Assembly (NCBI GenBank): GCA_012839325.1
Contig: DUNQ01000027.1
Location: 1-64,000, forward strand
Direction of reading: 5' to 3'
DNA from: Candidatus Cloacimonadota bacterium
GTDB taxonomy: Bacteria; Cloacimonadota; Cloacimonadia; Cloacimonadales; Cloacimonadaceae
DNA length: 64,000 nucleotides
The notes beneath the pieces are model-generated. The model was given only the letters and a program-made list of their open reading frames with translations, was not told the DNA's origin and ran no database searches. Positions within the stretch are counted from its first letter, which is position 1, and each line of letters begins with the position of its first letter. The translations under genes were made by a program, and so were the position numbers. Of the stretch, positions 18,270 to 25,447 are shown piece after piece.

Positions 18270-18307
18270 GCCCATGCAGAACGACATGCCTGCATGGGCA
18301 TTTTTTG
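18270..18307 (+). terminator. Terminator-like hairpin facing the plus strand
   Basis: GCCCATGCA (18270-18278) pairs with TGCATGGGC (18291-18299) and is followed by ATTTTTTG. The U tract is on the plus-strand side, but both neighbouring genes are on the minus strand. It therefore either stops antisense transcription or acts without a good U tract as the end of the nqr operon. It lies in the 5' leader of the giant protease gene. Confidence 0.5.
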
Positions 18308-18373
18308 TGCCCTGCCTCTCACAGCCCGAAAGCCGTGAAAGCAGGATTTATATTATTTGATTCTTATTTGAAA

Positions 18374-18829
18374 TCAGGGGAAGAGCTCTCTTACCACCTC
18401 TTCGGGTTCCAGGCGAAACTTCGAGCCTTTCCCCTCGAAGAAGCCATGCGCCCGAATCATGTGTATATTCATCGAGGTAAATGTAAAGCTTTTCCCGCTC
18501 TTTAGGTTCTTAACCTTGGTGATGGCTTTGCGAAACAGCCCTCTATGCATGAAGGGACAGGGCAAGAAGCCGCGCACCACATCGGTTTCCACCTCATAGA
18601 TTTCGTCTATGATGATGGGTCCTTGAAAGCTCTCAAAGCTTTGTTTTTGGAAGTAGTCCAGTCTTTTGCCCACTTCTTCGGCGGTGACGCCCAGATTTTC
18701 CAGGGTCTTGGCGTCGTCTGCGATGATGCGAGGAAAGTCTCGCGGATCATCACCCAGAAACCCGCTGAGGGTAAGCGCTCCGGGCTGCATTCGCTGTGTA
18801 ATCTTTATCTCTTGAGGTGTTTTTTTCAT
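18374..18829 (-). CDS. Conserved-looking hypothetical protein, last gene of the nqr operon
   Basis: 151 residues, soluble, no signal peptide or membrane segment. It starts MKKTPQEIKITQRM. A central segment GFLPCPFMHRGLFRKAI holds its only cysteine, next to a histidine. It ends PEEVVRELFP. I do not recognise the family. It begins 5 bases after the nqrF stop, so it is almost certainly co-transcribed and translationally linked with the sodium pump genes. A role in maturation or regulation of the pump is possible, but nothing in the sequence shows it. Confidence 0.7.
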   Translation of the reverse strand: MKKTPQEIKITQRMQPGALTLSGFLGDDPRDFPRIIADDAKTLENLGVTAEEVGKRLDYFQKQSFESFQGPIIIDEIYEVETDVVRGFLPCPFMHRGLFRKAITKVKNLKSGKSFTFTSMNIHMIRAHGFFEGKGSKFRLEPEEVVRELFP

Positions 18830-18834
18830 AGCAA

Positions 18835-19944
18835 TTATCCAAAGTCGTCGTATCTGATATTCTCATCCGGAACACCATATTCTTTTAGTGATTTGGTCAC
18901 CGCGGCGATCATTCCCGGGCTGCCACAGAGATAAGCCTCCGTGTTTGCGGGATCCTTGATCACATCCTCGAAATAGGGCATGATGAAGCCCGTTTTGCCC
19001 GTCCAGTTTTCCTCGGGCGTGGCATGCGATAAGACCGGTTCATATTTGAAATTATCAAAGTGCTGTTCAAAGGCTTTCATTTCGTCATCAAGGTAGAGAT
19101 CTTTGGTAGTTCTTGCGCCAAAGAAGTAAGTCATATTGCGCTTGGTTCCCGCTTCCTGCAGATATTCCAGCATGGATTTGATGGGCGCCATGCCGGAGCC
19201 TCCTGCCACGAATAGAGTATCCGCATCGCTATCTTTGAGCATGAAATCTCCATAGGGTCCCGTGAGCGAGACTTCATCGCCAACCTTGAGATGTTTATGC
19301 ACCCAAGTCGAGCAGATTCCTTCCGGCACGAGGCGGATGATGAGCTGCAATCTATCTTTGATCTGCGGTTTTGAGGAGATGGAATAGGCGCGCACAGCTT
19401 TCTCTTTCACCTTTTCATAAGGCTGGCTTTCCAGCTGCACATATTGCCCTGCCTTGAAGTCTATCTCTTCGCCTTCCTTGAACTTGAAGGTGATGCCCTT
19501 GATATCGTATGTATAATCAATGATCTCTTCGATAGTGGCATCATAGCGGCGGATATTGAAAAACTCTTCCGCGATCATGATGCGCACATCATTTTTGACC
19601 TTTACCTGACAGGAGAGGCGCACGTTATCTTCCATCTCGGCAGCAGTAAGCAGAGGCTTTTCAGTGGGCAAAATAGGCCCGCCGCCTTCCAAAACTTGAC
19701 ACTTACAAGCGCCGCAGGTTCCGCGTCCGCCACAAGCTGAGGGGATGAAGATCTGGCTATCGCTAAGCGTGGAGAGCAGGCTATTCCCGCCCGTCACCGT
19801 GAGCTTGCGCTTGCCATTGATATCGATCTCCACCTCGCCATAATTGCTGAGCCATCTTTGCGCTATCACCATGAGCAGCGCGAGGCTCGTTCCAATCCCG
19901 CTCATCCAAGCAATGTCTAATAATATTCTTTCTATCATCGCCAT
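18835..19944 (-). CDS. nqrF: Na+-translocating NADH:quinone reductase subunit F
   Basis: Entry subunit of the Nqr pump: oxidises NADH with FAD and passes electrons through a [2Fe-2S] centre. 369 residues. One N-terminal membrane helix (about 8-28) anchors it. The plant-type ferredoxin domain has ligands in SACGGRGTCGACKC (C71, C77, C80) and C112. The flavin domain has RAYSIS (FAD binding). The nucleotide domain has GGSGMAPIKSML. The C-terminus YDDFG is characteristic of NqrF and separates it from Rnf complexes, which have no such subunit. It lies 6 bases after nqrE. Slightly shorter than the approximately 410 residues common in gamma-proteobacteria. Confidence 0.93.
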   Translation of the reverse strand: MAMIERILLDIAWMSGIGTSLALLMVIAQRWLSNYGEVEIDINGKRKLTVTGGNSLLSTLSDSQIFIPSACGGRGTCGACKCQVLEGGGPILPTEKPLLTAAEMEDNVRLSCQVKVKNDVRIMIAEEFFNIRRYDATIEEIIDYTYDIKGITFKFKEGEEIDFKAGQYVQLESQPYEKVKEKAVRAYSISSKPQIKDRLQLIIRLVPEGICSTWVHKHLKVGDEVSLTGPYGDFMLKDSDADTLFVAGGSGMAPIKSMLEYLQEAGTKRNMTYFFGARTTKDLYLDDEMKAFEQHFDNFKYEPVLSHATPEENWTGKTGFIMPYFEDVIKDPANTEAYLCGSPGMIAAVTKSLKEYGVPDENIRYDDFG

Positions 19945-19950
19945 AGCCCC

Positions 19951-20538
19951 TTATTGAATCTGCACAATGCCGGAAAAGCCGACAAAGCCCAGTGCCATGA
20001 TGCCTGTGATGATGAGGCTGATGCCCGCACCGCGGAGCCCCATGGGGATCATCCTTTCGCGCAGCTTACGCCGGATTGCCGCAAGCAGCATGATAGCCAA
20101 AAGCCAGCCAATCCCGCTTCCCGCCGCAAAGGCAATGGTTTGCAAGAAGCTATAATCTCGAATCACCATAAAGAGGCTCACTCCGAATATAGCGCAATTC
20201 ACGGTGATCAGCGGCAAGAATATGCCCAGCGTGAAATACAGAGCCGGCAGATAGCGCTCGATGATGAGTTCCAAGAATTGAACAAAAGCTGCAATCACGA
20301 TGATGAAGACGATGAATTGCAGGTAAACCAGATCGAAGGGAACAAGTAGCAGGTGATAGACCAGCCAGTTCAAAGCCGCGGTGAATGTAAGCACAAAAAA
20401 CACCGCTATCCCCAAGCCGATTGAGCTTTCCATCTCACGCGAAAGCGAGAGATATGAACACATTCCCAAGAAGTTTGTCAGCAGGATATTACTCGTGAAG
20501 ATCGCTGCCCAAAATAGTACAAATGCACTGATATCCAT
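19951..20538 (-). CDS. nqrE: Na+-translocating NADH:quinone reductase subunit E
   Basis: 195 residues, about six membrane helices. FTSNILLTNFLGMCSYLS near the N-terminus carries the conserved Asn-Phe-Leu-Gly and Cys that, with NqrD, hold an intramembrane iron centre. LITVNCAIFGVSLF carries the second conserved N-C-A motif. RnfA has the same fold, so assignment as NqrE rests on the neighbouring nqrF. Overlaps nqrD by one base (TAATG-type junction). Confidence 0.92.
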   Translation of the reverse strand: MDISAFVLFWAAIFTSNILLTNFLGMCSYLSLSREMESSIGLGIAVFFVLTFTAALNWLVYHLLLVPFDLVYLQFIVFIIVIAAFVQFLELIIERYLPALYFTLGIFLPLITVNCAIFGVSLFMVIRDYSFLQTIAFAAGSGIGWLLAIMLLAAIRRKLRERMIPMGLRGAGISLIITGIMALGFVGFSGIVQIQ

Positions 20539-21134
20539 TATGCGTTCCCCTTATAAAATCTCGAATTTATGATCCAAATCAGCATGGCAAGCAGGAAGAA
20601 AGCACTCGGCGCCATCACCATGATGCTCCACTTTGTCCACCACGAACCCAATACCTGGACTCCAAAGAGCGTGCCAAAGCCAAAGAGCTCGCGCACGAAC
20701 GAGATCGCCAGCAGAACGAGGGTGTATCCCAGCCCTGCGCCCAGCCCATCGATTACCGAATCCAAGGGCTTATTCTGCGAAGCAAAGGCCTCCGCTCTGC
20801 CCATCAAGATGCAATTTGTAATGATGAGTCCCACATAGGGACCAAGCTGTTTACTGATCTCAGGCATGTTTGCCTTCAGGAAGATATCCACGATGATCAC
20901 ATAGGAAGCGATGATGAGAGTTTGTACCATCATGCGCACGCTGCGCGGAGTCCATTCCCTTATCAGCGAGATGGTAAAGTTCGATAGCGTAAGCGAAAAG
21001 ATTACGCCCAAACCCATGATCAATGAGTTCATCATGAGGTTCGTCACCGCCAGAGCCGAGCATATCCCCAGAATCTGGCGCCAAACGGAGTTTTCCGTGA
21101 ACGCTGCCGTCATAAATATCTGTTTCTTTGTCAT
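20538..21134 (-). CDS. nqrD: Na+-translocating NADH:quinone reductase subunit D
   Basis: 198 residues, about six membrane helices. LGICSALAVTNLMMNSLIMG and YVGLIITNCILMGRAEAFA are the paired conserved segments with the intramembrane cysteines and T/I-N-C motif shared by NqrD and RnfE. Together with NqrE it forms the membrane core through which electrons pass. Overlaps nqrC by 4 bases (ATGA), so translation is coupled. Confidence 0.92.
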   Translation of the reverse strand: MTKKQIFMTAAFTENSVWRQILGICSALAVTNLMMNSLIMGLGVIFSLTLSNFTISLIREWTPRSVRMMVQTLIIASYVIIVDIFLKANMPEISKQLGPYVGLIITNCILMGRAEAFASQNKPLDSVIDGLGAGLGYTLVLLAISFVRELFGFGTLFGVQVLGSWWTKWSIMVMAPSAFFLLAMLIWIINSRFYKGNA

Positions 21135-21799
21135 AGCTGTTCTTCCCTCTCAAAAGCATTGTATATATATGTGATTTCATCTTTTAACATCTGTAAGACT
21201 GCGCTGGAAGTGATGGTGGCACCCGTCACGCTACGCAGCTCGGAATCGTCCTTCGGAGTCTGGGTTTCGGCGATGAATTCATACTTTTTGCTCACATCGC
21301 TGTCGCTCTCGGGATTATACACAAAGAGGCGGTCTTTGAATTGCTTCAAAAACCAATCTTCCTCTATGCGCGCACCCAAGCCGGGAGTCTCCATCTGGCT
21401 CACAAGCCTAAGCTCAAGAATCGTGTCCAGCTGTGTATTCAGCGAAACCAGCGCCGACATGCTGCCCCAAAGTCCATTGCCCGCAATCTCGAAAGCATAG
21501 CCCAAAATCTCGTCATCCACCTTTGCGGCGAATACATTACGCTCGAAGCTATCCACCGCAATCGGGACGATATATTCATCATAACTTTCAGGATATGCGG
21601 CGATTATCTCGTCCTCCGCAACACCCGTTTTATCACTAATCACGCCCGCGAGCGTTATCAGCACCTTGCGATTGTAACTATCATCTATATGCGCCTGAAT
21701 CTTCCCCTGACTGAGCCTATACATCACCGCCAAGATGCCGGTGAAGATCAGCACTGTGATCAGCATGAAGATTATGGGATAAAGGAAGCTGTCTTTCAT
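21131..21799 (-). CDS. nqrC: Na+-translocating NADH:quinone reductase subunit C (covalent FMN)
   Basis: 222 residues: one N-terminal membrane helix (about 8-28) and an FMN-binding periplasmic domain. The flavinylation motif is VTGATITSSAV, with T195 as the expected threonine for phosphoester-linked FMN. GYAFEIAGNGLWGSM and TPGLGARIEEDWF are typical NqrC/RnfG segments. Attachment of FMN requires the ApbE flavin transferase, which is not in this window. Overlaps both neighbours by 4 bases. Confidence 0.92.
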   Translation of the reverse strand: MKDSFLYPIIFMLITVLIFTGILAVMYRLSQGKIQAHIDDSYNRKVLITLAGVISDKTGVAEDEIIAAYPESYDEYIVPIAVDSFERNVFAAKVDDEILGYAFEIAGNGLWGSMSALVSLNTQLDTILELRLVSQMETPGLGARIEEDWFLKQFKDRLFVYNPESDSDVSKKYEFIAETQTPKDDSELRSVTGATITSSAVLQMLKDEITYIYNAFEREEQL

Positions 21800-22719
21800 T
21801 TTACCCCCACTTTTTCAAGTCCGTATTCTATGAGAGGCATGAAGGCATTGGTAAGGAGTAGCGCAAACATAAAGCCTTCTGCGAAAAGGGAATACTTGCG
21901 GATGAACACCGTGAGGAAGCCTATCAATATGCCATATATCCACACCGCCCAAGTGCCTTTCGGGCATGTGACGGGGTCTGTCACCATGAATACCACTCCA
22001 AACATCGCGCCGCCGCTGATGAGGAAATAAAGCGGATTTACGCCCGGATAAAAGATGAAGCTGAAGAGGCTAAGCGAGAGCAAAGTGCTGAGCATGGGCT
22101 GCCATTTTGCCGTCTTCGTGGCAATCAGATAGATGGCTGCAAGCAGGATAAGAAAGGCGGAAGTTTCGCCCGCAGAACCCGGCTCGAATCCCCAAAAACT
22201 ATCCATGAAACTATATAGCTTTTCGCCCGACATGCGCATGTGGTTCAATATCGTGGCACCGGTCTGCATGCCTTCCGGCGCAGCCCAACGCACAAAGCCG
22301 CCGGGGAAGTCCCTCAGCAAATATGGCTTTACCCAAGAGATGGTCATCTGATTTGGGAACGAGATATATACGAAGGTGCGCCCAAGAATTGCGGGATTGA
22401 ATATATTCATGCCAAAACCGCCGAAAACCATCTTGCCGAAAGCGATTGAGACTATCGCTCCCACAGCCGAAATCCACAGAGGAATGGTGGGAGGCAAGCT
22501 GAGCGCAATGAGCGTCCCTGTCACGAATACCGCCATGGAAACTTTGCCCGGCTTTTTCTTCATCACGAAGAGGTATTCCGTGAGAAATGCGGCGATATTT
22601 GCCACGACTACGGATGCGAAAACCCTCCACCCAAAAAGGTAGACGGCAAAGATGATAACGGGGATCAAACTATAGAGAACCCGGTTCATCATCTGCTGCT
22701 TTAAGATTCTTTTGAACAT
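21796..22719 (-). CDS. nqrB: Na+-translocating NADH:quinone reductase subunit B, short form
   Basis: 307 residues with about eight membrane helices. FGGFGMNIFNPAILGR is the conserved cytoplasmic loop of NqrB/RnfD. MQTGATILNHM contains the threonine (T156) expected to carry covalent FMN. At 307 residues it is clearly shorter than the roughly 400 of classical NqrB and closer to RnfD, because it has only a short stretch before the first helix. It is the first gene of the operon. No nqrA lies upstream: the next 700 bases are repeats. The start ATG at 22719 has GAAA/AAGGAAAT upstream, a moderate ribosome site. Confidence 0.9.
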   Translation of the reverse strand: MFKRILKQQMMNRVLYSLIPVIIFAVYLFGWRVFASVVVANIAAFLTEYLFVMKKKPGKVSMAVFVTGTLIALSLPPTIPLWISAVGAIVSIAFGKMVFGGFGMNIFNPAILGRTFVYISFPNQMTISWVKPYLLRDFPGGFVRWAAPEGMQTGATILNHMRMSGEKLYSFMDSFWGFEPGSAGETSAFLILLAAIYLIATKTAKWQPMLSTLLSLSLFSFIFYPGVNPLYFLISGGAMFGVVFMVTDPVTCPKGTWAVWIYGILIGFLTVFIRKYSLFAEGFMFALLLTNAFMPLIEYGLEKVGVK

Positions 22720-22789
22720 AAAAGAATTTCCTTTTTTCTTGATAATCCGAACTTATTTGACTTTAGGTATTCTGTCAATATAAATGTGG

Positions 22790-23330
22790 GGAAAGCTCAC
22801 TACGTGAGCCGATTTAGCGATTTAACGATTTGGCGATTTAGCGAGCTTCGCTGCTGCCGCGTTCGATTTGGACAAGCAACATATTCGTAGCATGCCGCGA
22901 CCGGTTTGGCAACGCCCTCGTTGCCAAGAGCGGCATCAGGAACCAATCAGCACTATCTTGCTCCACTCGTTAGGCTAACGCAATAGTAACACTGACTTTA
23001 GTCGGTCGCCAAAGTAGGCTTCAGCATACTTATAATTACCATGCACAAAGCGCATCCCTCATGGTGGATTGCAAGCGTCCCCGCTTGCACCTTAAAAACT
23101 CGACACGAGACGTGTCGAATCCAATGTTGGGCAGGCAACGTCCCCGTTGCCTGAGATAGCGCAGCTATCTACTCTTGTAGCTTGTAGCTAAATTAGTCGG
23201 CTTCCTATCTCCATGCGCATCAGCGCATTCCGCACACTCTGGGCAGGCAACATCCTGTTGCCTGAGAAAGCAAAGCTTTCTACCAAAAGTCCACAAATTA
23301 ACACGAAATAACCACATATATGGCAAGATA
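22790..23330 (+). repeat. Hairpin-mosaic repeat tract A (left of the AAA ATPase gene)
   Basis: No gene in 22720-23418. The tract is a chain of different short hairpins: GCTCACTACGTGAGC, the GATTTAGCGATTTAACG motif, GGCAACGCCCTCGTTGCC, ACTGACTTTAGTCGGT, GCAAGCGTCCCCGCTTGC, TCGACACGAGACGTGTCGA, AACGTCCCCGTTGCC, GCGCATCAGCGC, CAACATCCTGTTGCCTGA and GAAAGCAAAGCTTTC. It ends AAAGTCCACAAATTAACACG. Most words recur in the same order at 24745-25060 and 51839-52200, and reversed at 42150-42590. It ends about 70 bases before the promoter of the plus-strand ATPase gene. Confidence 0.8.
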
Positions 23331-23362
23331 ATCATCATATTTACGAAAATATCACAAAAAAC

Positions 23363-23390
23363 TTGACAACTTACCTATATCTCTTATCTG
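23363..23390 (+). promoter_or_regulatory. Putative promoter of the AAA ATPase gene
   Basis: TTGACA at 23363-23368 and TATCTG at 23385-23390 are 16 bases apart. The start codon at 23419 follows about 28 bases later, with a GGAG ribosome site at 23408-23411. It lies just outside the repeat tract, so the gene appears to carry its own promoter. Confidence 0.55.
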
Positions 23391-23418
23391 TGTCAAAAAA
23401 GAAACACAGGAGCGAATC

Positions 23419-24744
23419 ATGTTAATTGAATTTTCAGTTCAGAATTTCCGTTCCATCAAAGATAGGATCACTCTTAGCATGGAAGCCACCAGCCTGAAAG
23501 AGCATCCCGATCACGTCACACATACTCCTAGGCATAGCCTTCTGAAAACCAGTGTTATATATGGCGCAAATGCTTCCGGTAAGAGCAACCTATTTGCGGC
23601 TTTGAATCAGATGAGAAAGATGATGATGTATTCCGCAAAAGATAGCCAAGCAGACGAACCGATGGGCTACGATCCCTTCCTCTTGGGAGCGGGTAATAAA
23701 GAAGAGCCCACCGAGATGGAAGCCATTTTCATAATAGAAGATGCAATCTACAGATACGGCTTTTCTTATACAAGGAATAAAGTGGTATCTGAGTGGTTAT
23801 TTAGAAGATATGCAAAACCTTATGCTCGTGAGATTTGCCTTTTTGAACGCAAAGGACAAGATGGGTTTCAGGCGCATCGCGACTTTAAAGAAGGGGACGA
23901 ATCATTGCAAAAATTCTTACGTGAAAACACCTTATTGATCAGTCTTTTTGCTCAGTTCAATGGTATGGTGTCAAGGCAGATAATAAGGTTTTTTAACACA
24001 ACATTTATCTGGGCTCTCCACATTTATATGCCTGCTGATACCATAATGCTAATTGAAGAAGGAAAAGTCCCTTTAGATTGGATAAGCATGTTTTTAAATG
24101 CGGCTGATTTGCAGATCAAAGAAATTCGCATCAATGATGAAAGCTTACATGAAGAAGAGAACCTTAGGCCTAAAGGCGGGTACTCTATTATTAAAGCCCA
24201 AGGCAGCGATAAGTCTAAGATAACGATTCATGTCAAGCATGAGTATTATGATGAATTAGAGAAGAAATATAAATCGCAATGGTTTGATCTCTATTCCCAG
24301 GAGTCCGAGGGCGTAAAAAAGCTCTTTTGCTTGGCAGGACTTATTTATATCAGCATCCAAAAAAGCTATAGACTGTTTGTCGATGGAATAGGTGCCAACC
24401 TGCATCCTTCGCTAAGTAGATTGATATTCCGCCTTTATCAAGACCCGGATATAAACAAAAATGGTGCTCAATTAATTGCCACTACCCACGATATTACACA
24501 CTTAAATAGATCTCTTTTCCGCCGCGACCAAATCTGGTTTATGGAAAAAACAAGCTCTCATAATTCTGAATTGTATTCCTTAGCAGAATATAAACTTCCA
24601 CAAGGCAAAGCACGCAACGATGCATCCTATGGAAAAGACTATTTCCGAGGCAAGTATGGAGCTGTTCCATTTGTGGATTATGATAGTTTTGTAGAATTGT
24701 TTAAGAGACCGATAGCGGCTCCGGATGGTGGCGAAGATGAGTAG
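23419..24744 (+). CDS. AAA15/COG1106-type ATPase (SMC/ABC-like), possible anti-phage protein
   Basis: 441 residues. It starts MLIEFSVQNFRSIKD, the typical opening of COG1106 ATP-binding proteins. Walker A is YGANASGKSNLF (49-60). An ABC-like signature is SQESEGVKKLF (about 293-303). A switch histidine is in ATTHDITHLN. Walker B is unusual: LFVDGIGANLHPSL has Gly (323) where the catalytic Glu is expected (usually DEI..SLHP). Family members are found in restriction and abortive-infection loci, often paired with a RloB-type nuclease, but no such partner lies here. It stands alone on the plus strand between two hairpin-mosaic tracts in the same orientation, which suggests a cargo gene. Assignment to the ATPase family is sure; a defence role is inferred. 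Confidence 0.82.
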   Translation: MLIEFSVQNFRSIKDRITLSMEATSLKEHPDHVTHTPRHSLLKTSVIYGANASGKSNLFAALNQMRKMMMYSAKDSQADEPMGYDPFLLGAGNKEEPTEMEAIFIIEDAIYRYGFSYTRNKVVSEWLFRRYAKPYAREICLFERKGQDGFQAHRDFKEGDESLQKFLRENTLLISLFAQFNGMVSRQIIRFFNTTFIWALHIYMPADTIMLIEEGKVPLDWISMFLNAADLQIKEIRINDESLHEEENLRPKGGYSIIKAQGSDKSKITIHVKHEYYDELEKKYKSQWFDLYSQESEGVKKLFCLAGLIYISIQKSYRLFVDGIGANLHPSLSRLIFRLYQDPDINKNGAQLIATTHDITHLNRSLFRRDQIWFMEKTSSHNSELYSLAEYKLPQGKARNDASYGKDYFRGKYGAVPFVDYDSFVELFKRPIAAPDGGEDE

Positions 24745-25170
24745 AAGAAGGCTAACGCCATAGTAACACTGACTTTAGTCGGTCGTTGTGTAGGCTTCAG
24801 CCTACATGGTGGATTGCAAGCGTCCCCGCTTGCACCTTAAAAACTCGACACGAGGACGTGTCGAATCCAACATGCGCAAAGCGCATTCCTCACAACTGTA
24901 GCGCTGGCTTCCAGCCGGCCGTAACGCTGACTTCAGTCGGCTTCCTATCTTCATGCGCATCAGCGCATTCCGTACAACTGGGCAGGCAACATCCTGTTGC
25001 CTGAGAAAGCAAAGCTTTCTATTTAAAGTCCACAAATTAATACAAATTATTCTCACTGCCCTCCTTTCTCGGTCGGGTAACGCCCTCGTTGCCCATGAAA
25101 CCATAAAAAAGTGCGTAGCACATCTAAATAATACGAGCATAGCGAGTCTAATAATAATTATTCAGTAAGA
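24745..25170 (+). repeat. Hairpin-mosaic repeat tract B (right of the AAA ATPase gene)
   Basis: Starts within a few bases of the ATPase stop codon with GCTAACGCCATAGTAACACTG. It then runs the hairpin series in the common order: ACTGACTTTAGTCGGT, GTAGGCTTCAGCCTAC, GCAAGCGTCCCCGCTTGC, TCGACACGAGGACGTGTCGA, ATGCGCAAAGCGCAT, GCTGGCTTCCAGCCGGC, CTGACTTCAGTCGG, ATGCGCATCAGCGCAT, GGCAACATCCTGTTGCC and GAAAGCAAAGCTTTC. It ends AAAGTCCACAAATTAATAC. Looser hairpins (AACGCCCTCGTT, GTGCGTAGCAC) extend to about 25170. The core (24747-25046) is the clearest copy of the family. Confidence 0.85.
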
Positions 25171-25447
25171 GCTTCACTGCTACCGCTTTGTCAGACCCTT
25201 CCACATCCTCATCTCAAGGTGACATACCTGACTAACACACCCAGCCCGCAGCCAAAAAGAGCATATCCTATTGCTTTCCTATTAGATACAGCTTAGCTTC
25301 CGCTTATGATATGGTCATGGCTATGACCATATCATGACCACATCATGACCAGAATCCAATAGGGAAGAGGCGAGAAGGAAGGGCGAAAAAAGAGGAAATT
25401 AAACACAATTTTGTTGCATTGTAAGCGTCCTCGCTTACAGATGCGCC
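25171..25447. other. Intergenic region with palindromic element copy 2
   Basis: No gene seen. 25171-25274 is unremarkable. 25275-25367 is the second 93-bp palindromic element, annotated separately. 25368-25447 is A-rich and then carries one more short hairpin (TAAGCGTCCTCGCTTA) and ATGCGCCTTAGCGTAT at the 3' end of the PIN gene. Confidence 0.5.
25275..25367 (+). repeat. 93-bp palindromic element, copy 2
   Basis: Begins TTTCCTATTAGATACAG and ends CAGAATCCAATAGGGAAG, imperfect inverted repeats. The interior ATGGTCATGGCTATGACC and ATCATGACCACATC match copy 1 (4234-4326) in the same orientation. It lies about 80 bases past the 3' end of the five-gene minus-strand operon. Confidence 0.7.

Noticed and set aside
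18835-22719. Rnf complex
   Set aside because: Subunits C, D, E and B are shared with Rnf, but the ferredoxin-FAD-NADH subunit with YDDFG end is NqrF, which Rnf lacks; no rnfB or rnfC is present.
23419-24744. RloAB-type two-gene system
   Set aside because: The ATPase is followed directly by repeats; no RloB-like nuclease is seen.
24786-25004. Small frames across the hairpin tracts (also near 42153 and 51972)
   Set aside because: They are translations of repeat words and look alike only because the repeats are alike; no ribosome sites.
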